The notes below the pieces were generated by a model. That model saw nothing but the letters and a program-made list of their open reading frames with translations, was not told the origin of the DNA and did not search any database. A program made the translations under genes and the position numbers. A DNA stretch of 64,000 nucleotides, taken from Stenotrophomonas maltophilia (GTDB lineage: Bacteria; Pseudomonadota; Gammaproteobacteria; Xanthomonadales; Xanthomonadaceae). The stretch covers positions 957,501-1,021,500 of the forward strand of contig NZ_CP106759.1 of NCBI RefSeq assembly GCF_025642255.1, in the 5' to 3' direction. This document shows positions 15,993-25,578 of this stretch, piece after piece. Every line of letters starts with the position of its first letter. Position 1 is the stretch's first letter.

Positions 15993-17251
15993 GCCACACC
16001 CGCCTCGGCCAGGGCCTTGTCCAGGCGGCGTGCCAGCTGCTCGCGCAGCGCGTCCGGCAGTACCTTCAGCGGCTCATGGCAGAACGCGGCACTCAGCAGT
16101 GCCTGCGCCTGTGCCTGCGGCAGGCCACGCGAGCGCAGGTAGAACAGCGCGTTCGCGTCGAGCTGGCCGACGGTCGCACCGTGTGCGGCTTTCACTTCGT
16201 CGGCATCGATCACCAGCACCGGCTGGGTGTCGATCTCGGCGTCGGCCGACAGCAGCAGGTTCTTGTTGGACAGGTTCGCGTCGGTGCCGTCGGCGCCTTC
16301 GCGGATCTGGATGCCACCATGGAACACCACGCGGCTGCGGTTGGCGGCCACGCCGCGCCACAGCAGCTCGCTACGGGTATCGCGGGCGATGTGGTCGATG
16401 CCCAGGCGGGTATCGACGTGGCGGCGGCCATTGCCGAGCAGCACCCCATTGGCGGTCAGCTGCGCGTTGTCGCCCTCCAGCCGTACGTTCAGTTCGTGGC
16501 GGCTGAGCGCGGCGCCCAGTTCCAGGTCCACGCGGTGATACTGCGCGTCACGGGCCAGCACCGCGTCGGTGCGCAGGATGCTGGTCTGGCGTGCACTGCC
16601 GGCCTGTACGCGCGCATGCTTGAGCACGGCATCGCGCGCAACGTGGACGTGCAGCACGGTGTTGTCCAGGTGGGCGGAGTCACCGACGCTGAAGCGGTGT
16701 TCGACCACGCCCAGGCTGGCGCCGGCACGCAGTTCGATCAGGTGGCGGTGGTGCCAGGCCAGATCGGTGTCACCGGCGACGCTGGCGAACACCAGCTGCA
16801 GCGGTGCCTCGACCTGCACGCCGTCGTCCACGCGCAGCACCGCGCCTTCATCGGCCAGGGCGGCATTCAGGCGGGCGAACACTTCGTCGCTGCGCTCGTA
16901 GCGGCGGCCGAGGAAACGCGCGGCATCCTCACCGGCGGCCAGCGCCGAGGACAGCGGTTCCAGCTGCACGCCGGCCGGCAGGCCGTGGGTGTCGCTCAGT
17001 GCGTCGCTGAGGCGGCCGTTGACGAACACCAGGCGCGGCGCGGGGATGTCTTCCAGCACGGCCACATCCAGCACCGGCGGCGACAGCGGCGCGGCGGCGA
17101 AGGCACGGCGCTCCAGCTGGCGCAGCGAGGTGTACTTCCAGGCTTCGTTGCGGGCGGCCGGCAGGCCATCACGCAGGGCCGCATCCAGCACTTCGCGGCG
17201 CGCATCGCTGCCGCAGAAGGCCTGGGCCATGGAATCAAGCAGGGCGCTCAT
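15989..17251 (-). CDS. sufD: Fe-S cluster assembly protein SufD
   Basis: SufD pairs with SufB to form the scaffold that SufC drives with ATP. The 420-residue protein has the beta-helix core region (residues about 140-360) with NVRLEGDNAQLTANGVLLGN and the conserved C-terminal block DEVKAAHGATVGQLD, then LFYLRSRGL. The conserved histidine in KAAHGATVG is the one implicated in cluster formation in E. coli SufD. It abuts sufC (one-base overlap) and overlaps sufS by 4 bases, giving a tightly coupled operon. Confidence 0.95.
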   Translation of the reverse strand: MSALLDSMAQAFCGSDARREVLDAALRDGLPAARNEAWKYTSLRQLERRAFAAAPLSPPVLDVAVLEDIPAPRLVFVNGRLSDALSDTHGLPAGVQLEPLSSALAAGEDAARFLGRRYERSDEVFARLNAALADEGAVLRVDDGVQVEAPLQLVFASVAGDTDLAWHHRHLIELRAGASLGVVEHRFSVGDSAHLDNTVLHVHVARDAVLKHARVQAGSARQTSILRTDAVLARDAQYHRVDLELGAALSRHELNVRLEGDNAQLTANGVLLGNGRRHVDTRLGIDHIARDTRSELLWRGVAANRSRVVFHGGIQIREGADGTDANLSNKNLLLSADAEIDTQPVLVIDADEVKAAHGATVGQLDANALFYLRSRGLPQAQAQALLSAAFCHEPLKVLPDALREQLARRLDKALAEAGVA

Positions 17252-18015
17252 CAGACCGCCGCCTCGGGCACGACCCGGTCCTTCAGGAAGTCATAGCCGT
17301 GCGCTTCCAGTTCCAGCGCCAGTTCCGGGCCACCGCTCTTGACGATGCGGCCGTCGGCCAGCACGTGCACCACGTCCGGCTTGATGTAGTCCAGCAGGCG
17401 CTGGTAGTGGGTGATGACCAGGAACGAACGGTCGGCGGCGCGCAGCGCATTGACGCCGTCGGCCACGCTCTTCAGCGCATCGATGTCCAGGCCCGAATCG
17501 GTTTCGTCGAGGATCGCCAGCTTCGGTTCCAGCACGGCCAGCTGGAAGATCTCGTTGCGCTTCTTCTCGCCACCGGAGAAGCCTTCGTTGACGCCACGGT
17601 GCAGCAGTTCGTCCTTCAGGTGCAGCACGGCCAGCTTCTGCCGTACCAGCTTGAGGAACTGCATGGAATCGAGTTCGTCCTCGCCGCGTGCCTTGCGCTG
17701 TGCGTTCAGTGCCGCGCGCAGGAAGTAGGTGTTGTTCACGCCCGGGATTTCCACCGGATACTGGAACGCCAGGAACAGGCCGGCAGCGGCGCGCGCTTCC
17801 GGGTCCTGGTCGAGCAGATCGACCCCGTCGAACCGGACGCTGCCCTCGGTCACTTCATAGCCGTCGCGGCCCGCCAGGACGTTGCCCAGGGTGGACTTGC
17901 CGGCGCCGTTCGGGCCCATGATGGCGTGCACCTGGCCGGGCTGGACGTCCAGCGAAAGGCCCTTGAGGATTTCCTTGTCGCCGATGCGGGCGTGGAGGTT
18001 TTCGATCTTCAGCAT
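17251..18015 (-). CDS. sufC: Fe-S cluster assembly ATPase SufC
   Basis: This ABC-type ATPase of the SufBC2D complex has 254 residues. Walker A is GPNGAGKST (about residues 35-43), the ABC signature is FSGGEKKRNE, and Walker B is AILDETDSGLDIDAL with the SufC-type extended D-loop. A late histidine (LVITHYQRL) is the switch residue. It is soluble, as expected, with no membrane segment. It lies between sufB (65-base gap containing a hairpin) and sufD (1-base overlap). Confidence 0.97.
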   Translation of the reverse strand: MLKIENLHARIGDKEILKGLSLDVQPGQVHAIMGPNGAGKSTLGNVLAGRDGYEVTEGSVRFDGVDLLDQDPEARAAAGLFLAFQYPVEIPGVNNTYFLRAALNAQRKARGEDELDSMQFLKLVRQKLAVLHLKDELLHRGVNEGFSGGEKKRNEIFQLAVLEPKLAILDETDSGLDIDALKSVADGVNALRAADRSFLVITHYQRLLDYIKPDVVHVLADGRIVKSGGPELALELEAHGYDFLKDRVVPEAAV

Positions 18016-18032
18016 GGTGGGAATTTCCGTGA

Positions 18033-18050
18033 GGCGGGCCGCAGCCCGCC
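18033..18050 (-). repeat. Hairpin in the sufB-sufC gap
   Basis: GGCGGGC pairs with GCCCGCC around a 4-base loop in the 65-base gap between sufB and sufC. It has a T-rich stretch before, not after it in the transcription direction, so it is not a terminator; it may tune the ratio of SufB to SufC or stabilise mRNA ends. Confidence 0.45.
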
Positions 18051-18080
18051 GATAAAAAGAATGCGTTGCGAGGGCAGGGC

Positions 18081-19556
<1,476 letters not shown>

Positions 19557-19573
19557 GGGGGGCTGCCTACGGA

Positions 19574-20029
19574 TCAGGAGACGACGTCGACAGCGATGGT
19601 GCGGCGCTGTTCGTCATCGACAAGGGGAAGAGGGGGCAGGATCTGCGCCAGGCTGACATCGCGCAGGGCCTCGGAGACCACGTCGTTGATCAGCCGCCAG
19701 CTGCTGCGCGCGCCGCACTTGGGCGCCATGCCGCACTGGTGGTGGTCGTGGCTGCACTCGGTCAGGGCCAGCGGCCCTTCCATTGCTTCCACCACTTCGA
19801 ACAGCGAGACCTCCACGGCGGGCCGGGTCAGCCGATAGCCGCCGCGGACGCCGCGCAGGCCCTCGACCAGGCCGGCCTGTGCCAGCGGCTTGAGGACCTT
19901 GCTGACGGTGGGCGGCTCCAGGCCGGTGAATTCGGCCAGCTCGGTGGCGCTGAGCACTTCGCCCGGACGGGCGGCGAGCACGGTCAGCACGACGGTGGCG
20001 TAATCGGTGAGTTTGGTGACGCGCAACAT
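19574..20029 (-). CDS. Rrf2-family Fe-S sensing regulator of the SUF operon
   Basis: A 151-residue winged-helix regulator of the IscR/SufR-like Rrf2 family. The helix-turn-helix is around residues 27-50 ([20 protein letters not shown]) with the wing RGGYRLTR. Three cysteines, C92, C99 and C105, have the spacing expected for binding a [2Fe-2S] cluster. It is the first gene of the suf operon, so it most likely senses cluster status and autoregulates the operon, as IscR-type proteins do. The binding site probably lies in 20030-20100 upstream (not resolved). Confidence 0.92.
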   Translation of the reverse strand: MLRVTKLTDYATVVLTVLAARPGEVLSATELAEFTGLEPPTVSKVLKPLAQAGLVEGLRGVRGGYRLTRPAVEVSLFEVVEAMEGPLALTECSHDHHQCGMAPKCGARSSWRLINDVVSEALRDVSLAQILPPLPLVDDEQRRTIAVDVVS

Positions 20030-20243
20030 GGGGGATGCGAGCGGTTCTTAAAGCGGACTGAAATTGTACGCTTTTCTTCGCCGGCATCCAACCCGGGCAT
20101 TCAGCCGGCGCTGGGAGACCCTGGCCGGGGCCGTTCACCCGCGGTCACGATCGGGGCGACATGCTGGAGCATCGGGACGATTTTCGCAATTGCCCGGAAT
20201 GGGCGAGAATCCGGGTTCCTTTCGCTGCAAACAGCCCGTGCCG

Positions 20244-20711
20244 ATGCCGAAGAAGATCCAAGCCCGCAAGTCCGCCATCCATGGCAACGGTGTGTTCGCC
20301 GTGGCCCCGATCAAGCAGGGCGAGCGCGTGATCCAGTACAAGGGCCTGCTGCGCAGCCATGGCGACGTCGATGCCGATGACAGCGGTGACGTCGAAAGCG
20401 GCCACACCTTCCTGTTCACCCTCAACGACGACTGGGTGATCGATGCCAATTACAAAGGCAACGATGCGCGCTGGATCAACCACAGCTGCGACCCCAACTG
20501 CGAGGCGGTGATCGAGGAAGATGCGGACGGCGACAGCCGTGGTGACAAGGTGTTCATCGAAGCGCTGCGCGATATCGCCGCCGGTGAGGAGCTGACCTAC
20601 AACTACGGCATCGTCCTGGCCGAGCGCCATACGGCCAAGCTGAAGAAGATCTGGGAGTGCCGCTGCGGTTCCCCCAAGTGCACCGGCACCATGCTGCAGC
20701 CCAAGCGCTGA
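20244..20711 (+). CDS. SET-domain protein-lysine methyltransferase
   Basis: A 155-residue single SET domain, predicted to transfer a methyl group from S-adenosylmethionine to lysine. The domain runs from KIQARKSAIHGNGVFAVAPI at the N-terminus through RWINHSCDPNCEA (cofactor-binding and pseudoknot motif), GEELTYNYG (catalytic Tyr region) and a post-SET zinc-like block CRCGSPKCTG. The start is taken at ATG 20244; GTG 20238 is also possible and no clear ribosome site is seen. Bacterial SET proteins are scattered and their substrates are mostly unknown. It stands alone between the suf regulator and a pfpI-type gene. Confidence 0.9.
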   Translation: MPKKIQARKSAIHGNGVFAVAPIKQGERVIQYKGLLRSHGDVDADDSGDVESGHTFLFTLNDDWVIDANYKGNDARWINHSCDPNCEAVIEEDADGDSRGDKVFIEALRDIAAGEELTYNYGIVLAERHTAKLKKIWECRCGSPKCTGTMLQPKR

Positions 20712-20724
20712 CCGGCACCGGGTA

Positions 20725-20745
20725 CGGCCGGCCGATCGCCGGCCG
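20725..20745. repeat. Intergenic hairpin
   Basis: CGGCCGGC and GCCGGCCG flank a CGATC loop, just after the SET-domain gene. There is no T-tract; it may be a weak terminator or a repeat remnant. Confidence 0.4.
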
Positions 20746-20843
20746 CATCGCGGACATGCACCTGCCATCGACACGCGGGTCACTCCGCTTCAATGTACGT
20801 TGCCGCACGCTGGGTACTCATCCTCACCAACGGGAGTGCACCC

Positions 20844-21386
20844 ATGGCCCAGCGCCTCAAAGGCAGACAGATCGCCATCCTGGCCACCCACGGCTTCGAG
20901 CAGTCCGAACTGATTGAACCCAAGCGCCTGCTCGAAGCGGAAGGCGCCCGGGTCAGCGTGATATCGCCGGCGAAGGAAGCCACCATCAAAGGCTGGAAAG
21001 AGAAGGACTGGGGCGAGGCGGTGGCGGTGGACATCCCCCTGAGCGAAGCCGACGCGGCAGGGTTCGACGCGCTGGTATTGCCCGGTGGCGTGATCAATCC
21101 GGACACGCTTCGCACGGATCAGGCCGCCGTGGACTTCATCCGCGACGTGGCGGCGGCCGGCAAGCCGGTCGCGGCGATCTGCCACGGCCCCTGGCTGTTG
21201 ATCAACAGTGATCTGGCCAACGGCCGCGAGGTCACCTCGTGGCCGTCACTGCAGCAGGATCTGCTCAACGCCGGTGCGCGCTGGCAGGATGCCGAAGTGG
21301 TGGTGGACGGCAATCTGATCACCAGCCGCAAGCCCGACGACATTCCCGCTTTCAGCGAGGCCGTCGTCCGCGCGCTGGCTGCCTGA
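20844..21386 (+). CDS. PfpI/DJ-1 family protein (general stress amidotransferase-like)
   Basis: A 180-residue cytosolic protein of the DJ-1/PfpI superfamily. The nucleophile-elbow cysteine is C113 in AAICHGPWLL, with the adjacent His typical of PfpI/YhbO proteins. E21-type glutamate in FEQSELIEP and the loop LPGGVINPDTLR complete the active site. E. coli YhbO relatives act in stress resistance and have been reported as deglycases (disputed). The ATG at 20844 follows the ribosome site GGGAG. Transcribed alone and convergent with the DUF1439 gene. Confidence 0.9.
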   Translation: MAQRLKGRQIAILATHGFEQSELIEPKRLLEAEGARVSVISPAKEATIKGWKEKDWGEAVAVDIPLSEADAAGFDALVLPGGVINPDTLRTDQAAVDFIRDVAAAGKPVAAICHGPWLLINSDLANGREVTSWPSLQQDLLNAGARWQDAEVVVDGNLITSRKPDDIPAFSEAVVRALAA

Positions 21387-21410
21387 CGATCTGCCGCTGT
21401 GTCACACCCG

Positions 21411-21434
21411 TGCCCGGCCGCTGGAGGCCGGGCA
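21411..21434. terminator. Bidirectional hairpin between convergent genes
   Basis: TGCCCGGCC pairs with GGCCGGGCA around GCTGGA, in the short gap between the convergent PfpI and DUF1439 genes. No T-tract on either side, so termination strength is uncertain. Confidence 0.5.
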
Positions 21435-21451
21435 TGGTGCTGCAGCTCGGC

Positions 21452-22048
21452 TCAGTTGCCGAGCAGGCCCGCAGGTACCAGGTTGCCGAGGTTCTGGTTG
21501 AAGGTGACGACCAGCTTGCCGTTCTTCACCTGTGCCGATTGCACCTGCAGCGCACCGAGCATGCCGGCCACGGCCGGATCAAGCTTGTAGATCGGTTCAC
21601 GCTGCGCATAGTCGCTCAGCCAGGCATTGAGCAGCCCACGGGTACGTGAATCGAGGCGGCCGCCCTGATTGGCCGGGGTGAAATCGTCCACGCTCGGCTG
21701 CTGCAGGTGGAAGCCCTGGGTCTGGGCGTCATAACGCAGGCCGCTGCTGAGCTTGACCGTACCGAGCTTGGCCGGACTGCCGCCGGCGGTCGCAAGCGCC
21801 ACGTCCATGCCCAGGTTCAGGCGTTCGCCTGCGGGAAGGCTCAGTTGCGGATGGCTCATCGTCAGCGCGATCAGGCCGCCAAGTGCATCCTGGGTACGCG
21901 GGAAACTGCCGTCCAGGTACTGCTGCACGTCGCTGGCGCCAACCGAGAGTTCGCGGCCGGAAATCGAAGGTGCGGCCTGCGCGCCGATCGCAGCGGCGAT
22001 CAGGACGGTGGCGGCGGCGAGGCGGGTCATCAGGGGACGCAGGCGCAT
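21452..22048 (-). CDS. DUF1439 family exported protein (YceB-like)
   Basis: A 198-residue protein from ATG 22048 with a signal peptide ending AAIGAQA. The mature part (LSVGASDVQQYLDGSFP, RLNLGMDVALATAGGSPAKLG, then AQREPIYKLDPA) fits the DUF1439/YceB pattern of small periplasmic lipid-binding-like folds. No lipobox cysteine is seen, unlike E. coli YceB. An upstream start at 22111 would disrupt the signal peptide. Role in the envelope is unknown. Confidence 0.75.
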   Translation of the reverse strand: MRLRPLMTRLAAATVLIAAAIGAQAAPSISGRELSVGASDVQQYLDGSFPRTQDALGGLIALTMSHPQLSLPAGERLNLGMDVALATAGGSPAKLGTVKLSSGLRYDAQTQGFHLQQPSVDDFTPANQGGRLDSRTRGLLNAWLSDYAQREPIYKLDPAVAGMLGALQVQSAQVKNGKLVVTFNQNLGNLVPAGLLGN

Positions 22049-22125
22049 GGCGGTGACCGGAAAGGGCGGGGTGGCTACAGAGTAGCTTTGCAGGCTGAAT
22101 CGAGCGTGCATGCCGTTGCAGCGGT

Positions 22126-22665
22126 TCAGTCCAAAGAGGGCCGCAGCTGCGCCGACTGGATCTGCCAGGCACTGCCGTCGGCGTTGGGCTGCACGCGATA
22201 CCAGCCACCAAAGCGGAAGGTGCCGTCGGCGGTCACCGCGCGGACCTGCACCGGAACTTCCAGCAGCTGCGGCGGAAGCTTGCCGTCGACGGCGACCGGC
22301 GTCTGGCTGCGCAGGCGCAGGGCGCGCACGTTGTCCAGCTGGCGCAGCGCGGCGTCATCCGCCCGCCGCGGGTCGGCGGGTGGGAAGGTCCAGGCAGCGT
22401 CGCTCGCGGCGTGGTCGCGATTGAGCAGGTCGGTCATGTACCGGCTGAGCATGTCCCCGGGCGGTTCAGCGTCGTCGGCCACTGCGGCCAGCAACGGGAG
22501 GACGGTGGGTGGCCGCAGCGATGCAGCCTCATCGTCCGCGGCCGTCGGTTGCCGGTGTGCATCATCCGGTCTGGTGGCGACCGGGGCGGTGATATCCACT
22601 GCGGGGGGCGGCCGGGAACAGCCCAGCACGACCAGCGGCATCAGCAACAGCAGGGTCCTGCGCAT
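22126..22665 (-). CDS. Putative lipoprotein, unknown function
   Basis: A 179-residue protein from ATG 22665 with a textbook lipoprotein signal (MRRTLLLLMPLVVLGC). A low-complexity linker rich in Asp, Ala and Pro runs to about residue 60. A folded region follows with SRYMTDLLNRDHAASDAAWTF and LRLRSQTPVAVDGKLP, ending with strand-rich VQVRAVTADGTFRFGGWYRV. The last part resembles secretion-associated or NTF2-like domains, but I cannot assign a family. It is tandem with DUF3861 upstream and DUF1439 downstream, all leftward. Confidence 0.7.
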   Translation of the reverse strand: MRRTLLLLMPLVVLGCSRPPPAVDITAPVATRPDDAHRQPTAADDEAASLRPPTVLPLLAAVADDAEPPGDMLSRYMTDLLNRDHAASDAAWTFPPADPRRADDAALRQLDNVRALRLRSQTPVAVDGKLPPQLLEVPVQVRAVTADGTFRFGGWYRVQPNADGSAWQIQSAQLRPSLD

Positions 22666-22720
22666 GGTGCCTCCTCCCCGAGGCGACCTGGAGGACGGCA
22701 GTGTATCGACTACGGGGCCT

Positions 22721-23029
22721 TCAGCGGGAGGAGGGCAGCTGATCCAGCGCATCCAGCGCCGGCAGGACCTGGGCGGCGAGTGCGGCCAGTGCATGACCGT
22801 CGGTGTCGGCATGACGCTGCACGATGTCGCGCAGCAACTGGGTGGCGACCACCAGCGTGGCGCGCTCGTCGCCACTGAGCCCTGCGGTGCGCGGTGCCGC
22901 TTCGAGCAGTCGCATCAGGTCGCGACTGGCGCGATGTTCCAGTTCGATGGTGCAGCGCCCGGTGCACTGCAACCCGTCCTTTTCGATCGGAGTCACCGAG
23001 ATCCGGTAGCGGGTGGAGGGGCTGGCCAT
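22721..23029 (-). CDS. DUF3861 family protein
   Basis: A 102-residue soluble protein from ATG 23029. The opening RYRISVTPIEKDGLQCTGRC and ELEHRASRDLMRLLEA match the DUF3861 pattern (beta strand, short acidic linker, helix). No catalytic motif is apparent and the role is unknown. Its gap to the next gene is 55 bases, so it may share a transcript with the lipoprotein gene. The stretch 23030-23270 upstream shows no further gene. Confidence 0.75.
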   Translation of the reverse strand: MASPSTRYRISVTPIEKDGLQCTGRCTIELEHRASRDLMRLLEAAPRTAGLSGDERATLVVATQLLRDIVQRHADTDGHALAALAAQVLPALDALDQLPSSR

Positions 23030-23271
23030 GAGAGGTGCTCGCCGTTGCTGTGGGGGAATGTGCCCACCATAGGCAAGGCCGCCGCCGGCGGCGACGGCCG
23101 GCGCTGCACGCAGTGTTCCACCCGGTTGGACGAAGTGCGGGGGAAGCGTGGCCGCAGCCTTTGGTGGCGGGCCTGGGAGGCCGATTGCGCTGCTGGGGCA
23201 ACGCTGTGTTGCGATGCCCGGCGCCGTGCCCGGAAGATGGTCGCTGCCTGCGCGGAACCGCCGGGGGCGCC

Positions 23272-23302
23272 AAAAAAAACGGGACGGCCTGGGCCGTCCC
23301 GT
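23272..23302 (-). terminator. Rho-independent terminator of the HU-like gene
   Basis: ACGGGACGGC (from 23279) pairs with GCCGTCCCGT (to 23302). A run of eight A on the plus strand at 23272-23279 gives the T-tract for leftward transcription. It lies 26 bases after the HU-like stop. Confidence 0.88.
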
Positions 23303-23327
23303 CATGCATCCGCCGAATGGCGCGCGC

Positions 23328-23726
23328 TTACAGCGCGGCGTCCTTCAGCTTCTTGAGCGGACGAACCTTCAGCTTGGTGGTGGCCGGCTTGGCGGCGAAC
23401 CACTGCTCTTCCTTGGTGAACGGGTTGATGCCCTTGCGCTTCGGCTTGGCCGGCACATTGACGGTGGTGATCTTCAGCAGGCCCGGCAGGGTGAAGGAGC
23501 CAGCGCCCTTCTTGTGCACCGAAGAGGCGACAGCGCCTTCCAGCGAGGCCAGCACAGCGCGCACGTCCTTGGCGACAACGCCGGAGGCTTCAGCGATGTG
23601 TGCAACCAGGCCGGACTTGGTCAGCACTTCCTTGATCGGCTTCGGAGCGGCCGGCTTGGCGGCAGCCTTCGTCGCGACTTTCTTCACTGCCTTCTTCGGG
23701 GCAGCCTTCTTAGCGGTCTTTGCCAT
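23328..23726 (-). CDS. HU-family DNA-binding protein with lysine/alanine-rich N-terminal tail
   Basis: A 132-residue nucleoid protein. The ATG at 23726 is preceded by AGGAA. Residues 2-33 are a tail of Lys, Ala and Pro repeats (KKAAPKKAVKKVATKAAAK). A HU fold follows: helices from KEVLTKSGLVAHIAEASGV, then GSFTLPGLLKITTVNVPAKP with a GINPFTKEE strand-and-loop in place of the usual R-x-x-R-N-P arm. The tail resembles histone H1-like extensions seen on some xanthomonad HU proteins. It probably compacts DNA; the terminal basic tail may add non-specific binding. Has its own terminator. Confidence 0.88.
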   Translation of the reverse strand: MAKTAKKAAPKKAVKKVATKAAAKPAAPKPIKEVLTKSGLVAHIAEASGVVAKDVRAVLASLEGAVASSVHKKGAGSFTLPGLLKITTVNVPAKPKRKGINPFTKEEQWFAAKPATTKLKVRPLKKLKDAAL

Positions 23727-24097
23727 GGTTTCCTGTTCCGTGAACGGTTGGTTGTTTGGTCGGCGCCGAACCCCGTCGGCAAGCGCAATGTAGGGCAACT
23801 CTCGGGCGCCGCCAATAGCCCGGAGCGCGGAAAGTGCATGTTTTTTCATATCCAGGCCGATTCAGTACATGGCCGGCGGTAGGGGGCAGGGGCACCCGGA
23901 GGGGCAGGAAAGCGCCGGCCCTTTCGCCGGGTGGAAGTGCGAAACCGCTGAAAACAAGGGAAAAACGGCATGGCGCGGAGCTGGCGCGAAGCAACCGGAG
24001 CACGCGTGCCGGGCACGCTGCAATGCGGCAGAGCGACGCAGGCATAACGTGCGCCATGCGAGGGTGACCGTTCATCACCGCCACACAGGAGCAGCAA
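23727..24097. other. Divergent promoter region (HU-like / osmC)
   Basis: A 371-base gap without a convincing gene, between the leftward HU-like gene and the rightward osmC gene. It must hold both promoters; the osmC ribosome site AGGAG lies at about 24088. I could not place -35/-10 boxes with confidence. Confidence 0.4.
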
Positions 24098-24529
24098 ATG
24101 GGAATCTCGCGACACGCCACCGCGCACTGGGAAGGCGATCTGAAGTCCGGCAAGGGACAGTTGAGCACGCCGCAGAGCGGCCTGCTGGACAAGACCCGCT
24201 ATGGGTTCAACAGCCGTTTCGGCGAGGAGAAGGGCACCAACCCGGAAGAGCTGATCGCCGCCGCGCACGCCGGCTGCTTCACCATGGCGCTGTCGGCCAA
24301 GCTCGGCGAGGCCGGTTTCACTCCGACGTCGCTGGATACCGAGGCGAAGGTGGATCTGTCGATGGAAGGCGGCCCACAGCTTTCGCAGATCCGGCTGAAA
24401 GTGAAGGCCGTGGTGCCGGGGATCGATGCGACGCAGTTCCGTGCCATCGCCGACGATGCCAAGCAGAACTGCCCGGTGTCCAAGGCACTGAGCGCGGTGC
24501 CCATCAGCCTGGAGGCCGAGCTGGGCTGA
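24098..24529 (+). CDS. osmC: OsmC-family organic hydroperoxide peroxidase
   Basis: A 143-residue thiol peroxidase that reduces organic hydroperoxides. The two redox cysteines are visible: C60 in AAAHAGCFTMAL and C125 in AKQNCPVSKAL, with the family arginine in the RYGFNSRF segment. Length and cysteine positions match E. coli OsmC rather than Ohr, which has different spacing. The ATG at 24098 follows AGGAG. It is monocistronic, with a GTAG palindrome immediately after the stop. Confidence 0.93.
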   Translation: MGISRHATAHWEGDLKSGKGQLSTPQSGLLDKTRYGFNSRFGEEKGTNPEELIAAAHAGCFTMALSAKLGEAGFTPTSLDTEAKVDLSMEGGPQLSQIRLKVKAVVPGIDATQFRAIADDAKQNCPVSKALSAVPISLEAELG

Positions 24530-24534
24530 GGTCG

Positions 24535-24557
24535 GTAGCGCCGGGCCATGCCCGGCG
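24535..24557 (+). repeat. SMAG (GTAG) palindromic element
   Basis: Starts GTAG and carries the stem CGCCGGGC / GCCCGGCG around CAT. It directly follows the osmC stop. Same core as the units at 25526, 33555, 33615, 36621, 39659 and 47399. Confidence 0.85.
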
Positions 24558-24575
24558 TCCCAGGGCAACCACCCA

Positions 24576-25454
24576 TCACCAATCAAGGGTGCCGGCGATC
24601 ACCGTCTGCACCTGACCGCCGGACCAGACCTCGCCGGCCTCGTCCACGCGCAGGGTCAGGCGTGCGTCATGCCCGACCTCCCGGCCCTGGCTGACGTCGA
24701 ATGCCTCGCGGCCCCGCGGCAGGGCGCCGCGCAGGTCCAGCCATGCCGCCAGCACGGCGTTGGCGGCGCCGGAGGCGGCATCCTCGAAGCGGCGCCCGTT
24801 GCCGACGAACGCGCGCACGGCCAGATCGAAGCCTTCGTTGCCGTCGGCGAATGCATAGGCGAACACGCCCATGCTGTCGGTGGATTCGGCCAGCGCAGCC
24901 ACCGCGTCCCAGTCCGGGCGCAGCGCGCGCAGGGCCGATTCATCGGCAACCTGGACCACCCACCAGCTGCGCCCGCCCTGCATGCGTGCGGGCGGCAACC
25001 GACCCAGTGGCCAGCCCTTCAGGGCCGCCTGCAGGCGCGGATCGTCCGCCCGCGCGGTTTCGGCCAGCTGCGCGCGCGGGGTGCGGATGGCAATGCGCTG
25101 CTGCGCGCCTTCGCCGCTGACCCGCAGCGGCAGCGCACCGGCAATCCCGTCCTGCACCAGCAGGCCATCCACCGCCTCCGCCAGGCCCGCCTGCAGCACA
25201 GCATGCGCGGTGCCTACGCTGGGGTGGCCGGCAAACGGGACTTCCTTCTGCGGACTGAACATGCGCAGGCGATAGCTGGTTCCCGCCGTCTGCGGCAGGA
25301 ACACGAAGGTCGTCTCGGGCAACCGCGTCCAGCGGGCGATGGCCTGCATGGTGTCGTCGTCGAGTCCGTCGGCATCCAGCACCACGGCCAGCGGATTGCC
25401 GGCACCGGCGCGGGGGGAGAACACATCCAGTTGCAGGAAACGGCGTGCGGACAT
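24576..25454 (-). CDS. PhzF-family isomerase/epimerase (copy 1)
   Basis: A 292-residue PhzF-like protein with the two-lobed diaminopimelate-epimerase fold. The first lobe has LDVFSPRAGAGNPLAVVLDA (the A-G-N-P-x-x-V hallmark) and TTFVFLPQ with the catalytic-type acidic residue region. The second has FAGHPSVGTAHAVL and DAASGAANAVLAAWL, and ends VSGEG...GGQVQTVIAG. The ATG at 25454 gives the usual N-terminus MSARRFLQLDVF. PhzF-type proteins isomerise small acids; the substrate here is unknown. A second copy follows directly upstream, with a GTAG palindrome between them. Confidence 0.88.
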   Translation of the reverse strand: MSARRFLQLDVFSPRAGAGNPLAVVLDADGLDDDTMQAIARWTRLPETTFVFLPQTAGTSYRLRMFSPQKEVPFAGHPSVGTAHAVLQAGLAEAVDGLLVQDGIAGALPLRVSGEGAQQRIAIRTPRAQLAETARADDPRLQAALKGWPLGRLPPARMQGGRSWWVVQVADESALRALRPDWDAVAALAESTDSMGVFAYAFADGNEGFDLAVRAFVGNGRRFEDAASGAANAVLAAWLDLRGALPRGREAFDVSQGREVGHDARLTLRVDEAGEVWSGGQVQTVIAGTLDW

Positions 25455-25525
25455 CAGTGACAACTCCAGGAAACAATGGGACGGTGGCGCGGGGCCATGC
25501 TCCGCGAGCGCGCAGCGCGGCGAGT

Positions 25526-25548
25526 CGCCGGGCATGGCCCGGCGCTAC
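25526..25548 (-). repeat. SMAG (GTAG) palindromic element
   Basis: Inverted orientation, ending GCTAC, with the CGCCGGGC/GCCCGGCG stem, between the two phzF-like genes. Confidence 0.85.
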
Positions 25549-25578
25549 CGGCAAGGCGGCATAGGGTAGCGCGGGGGG

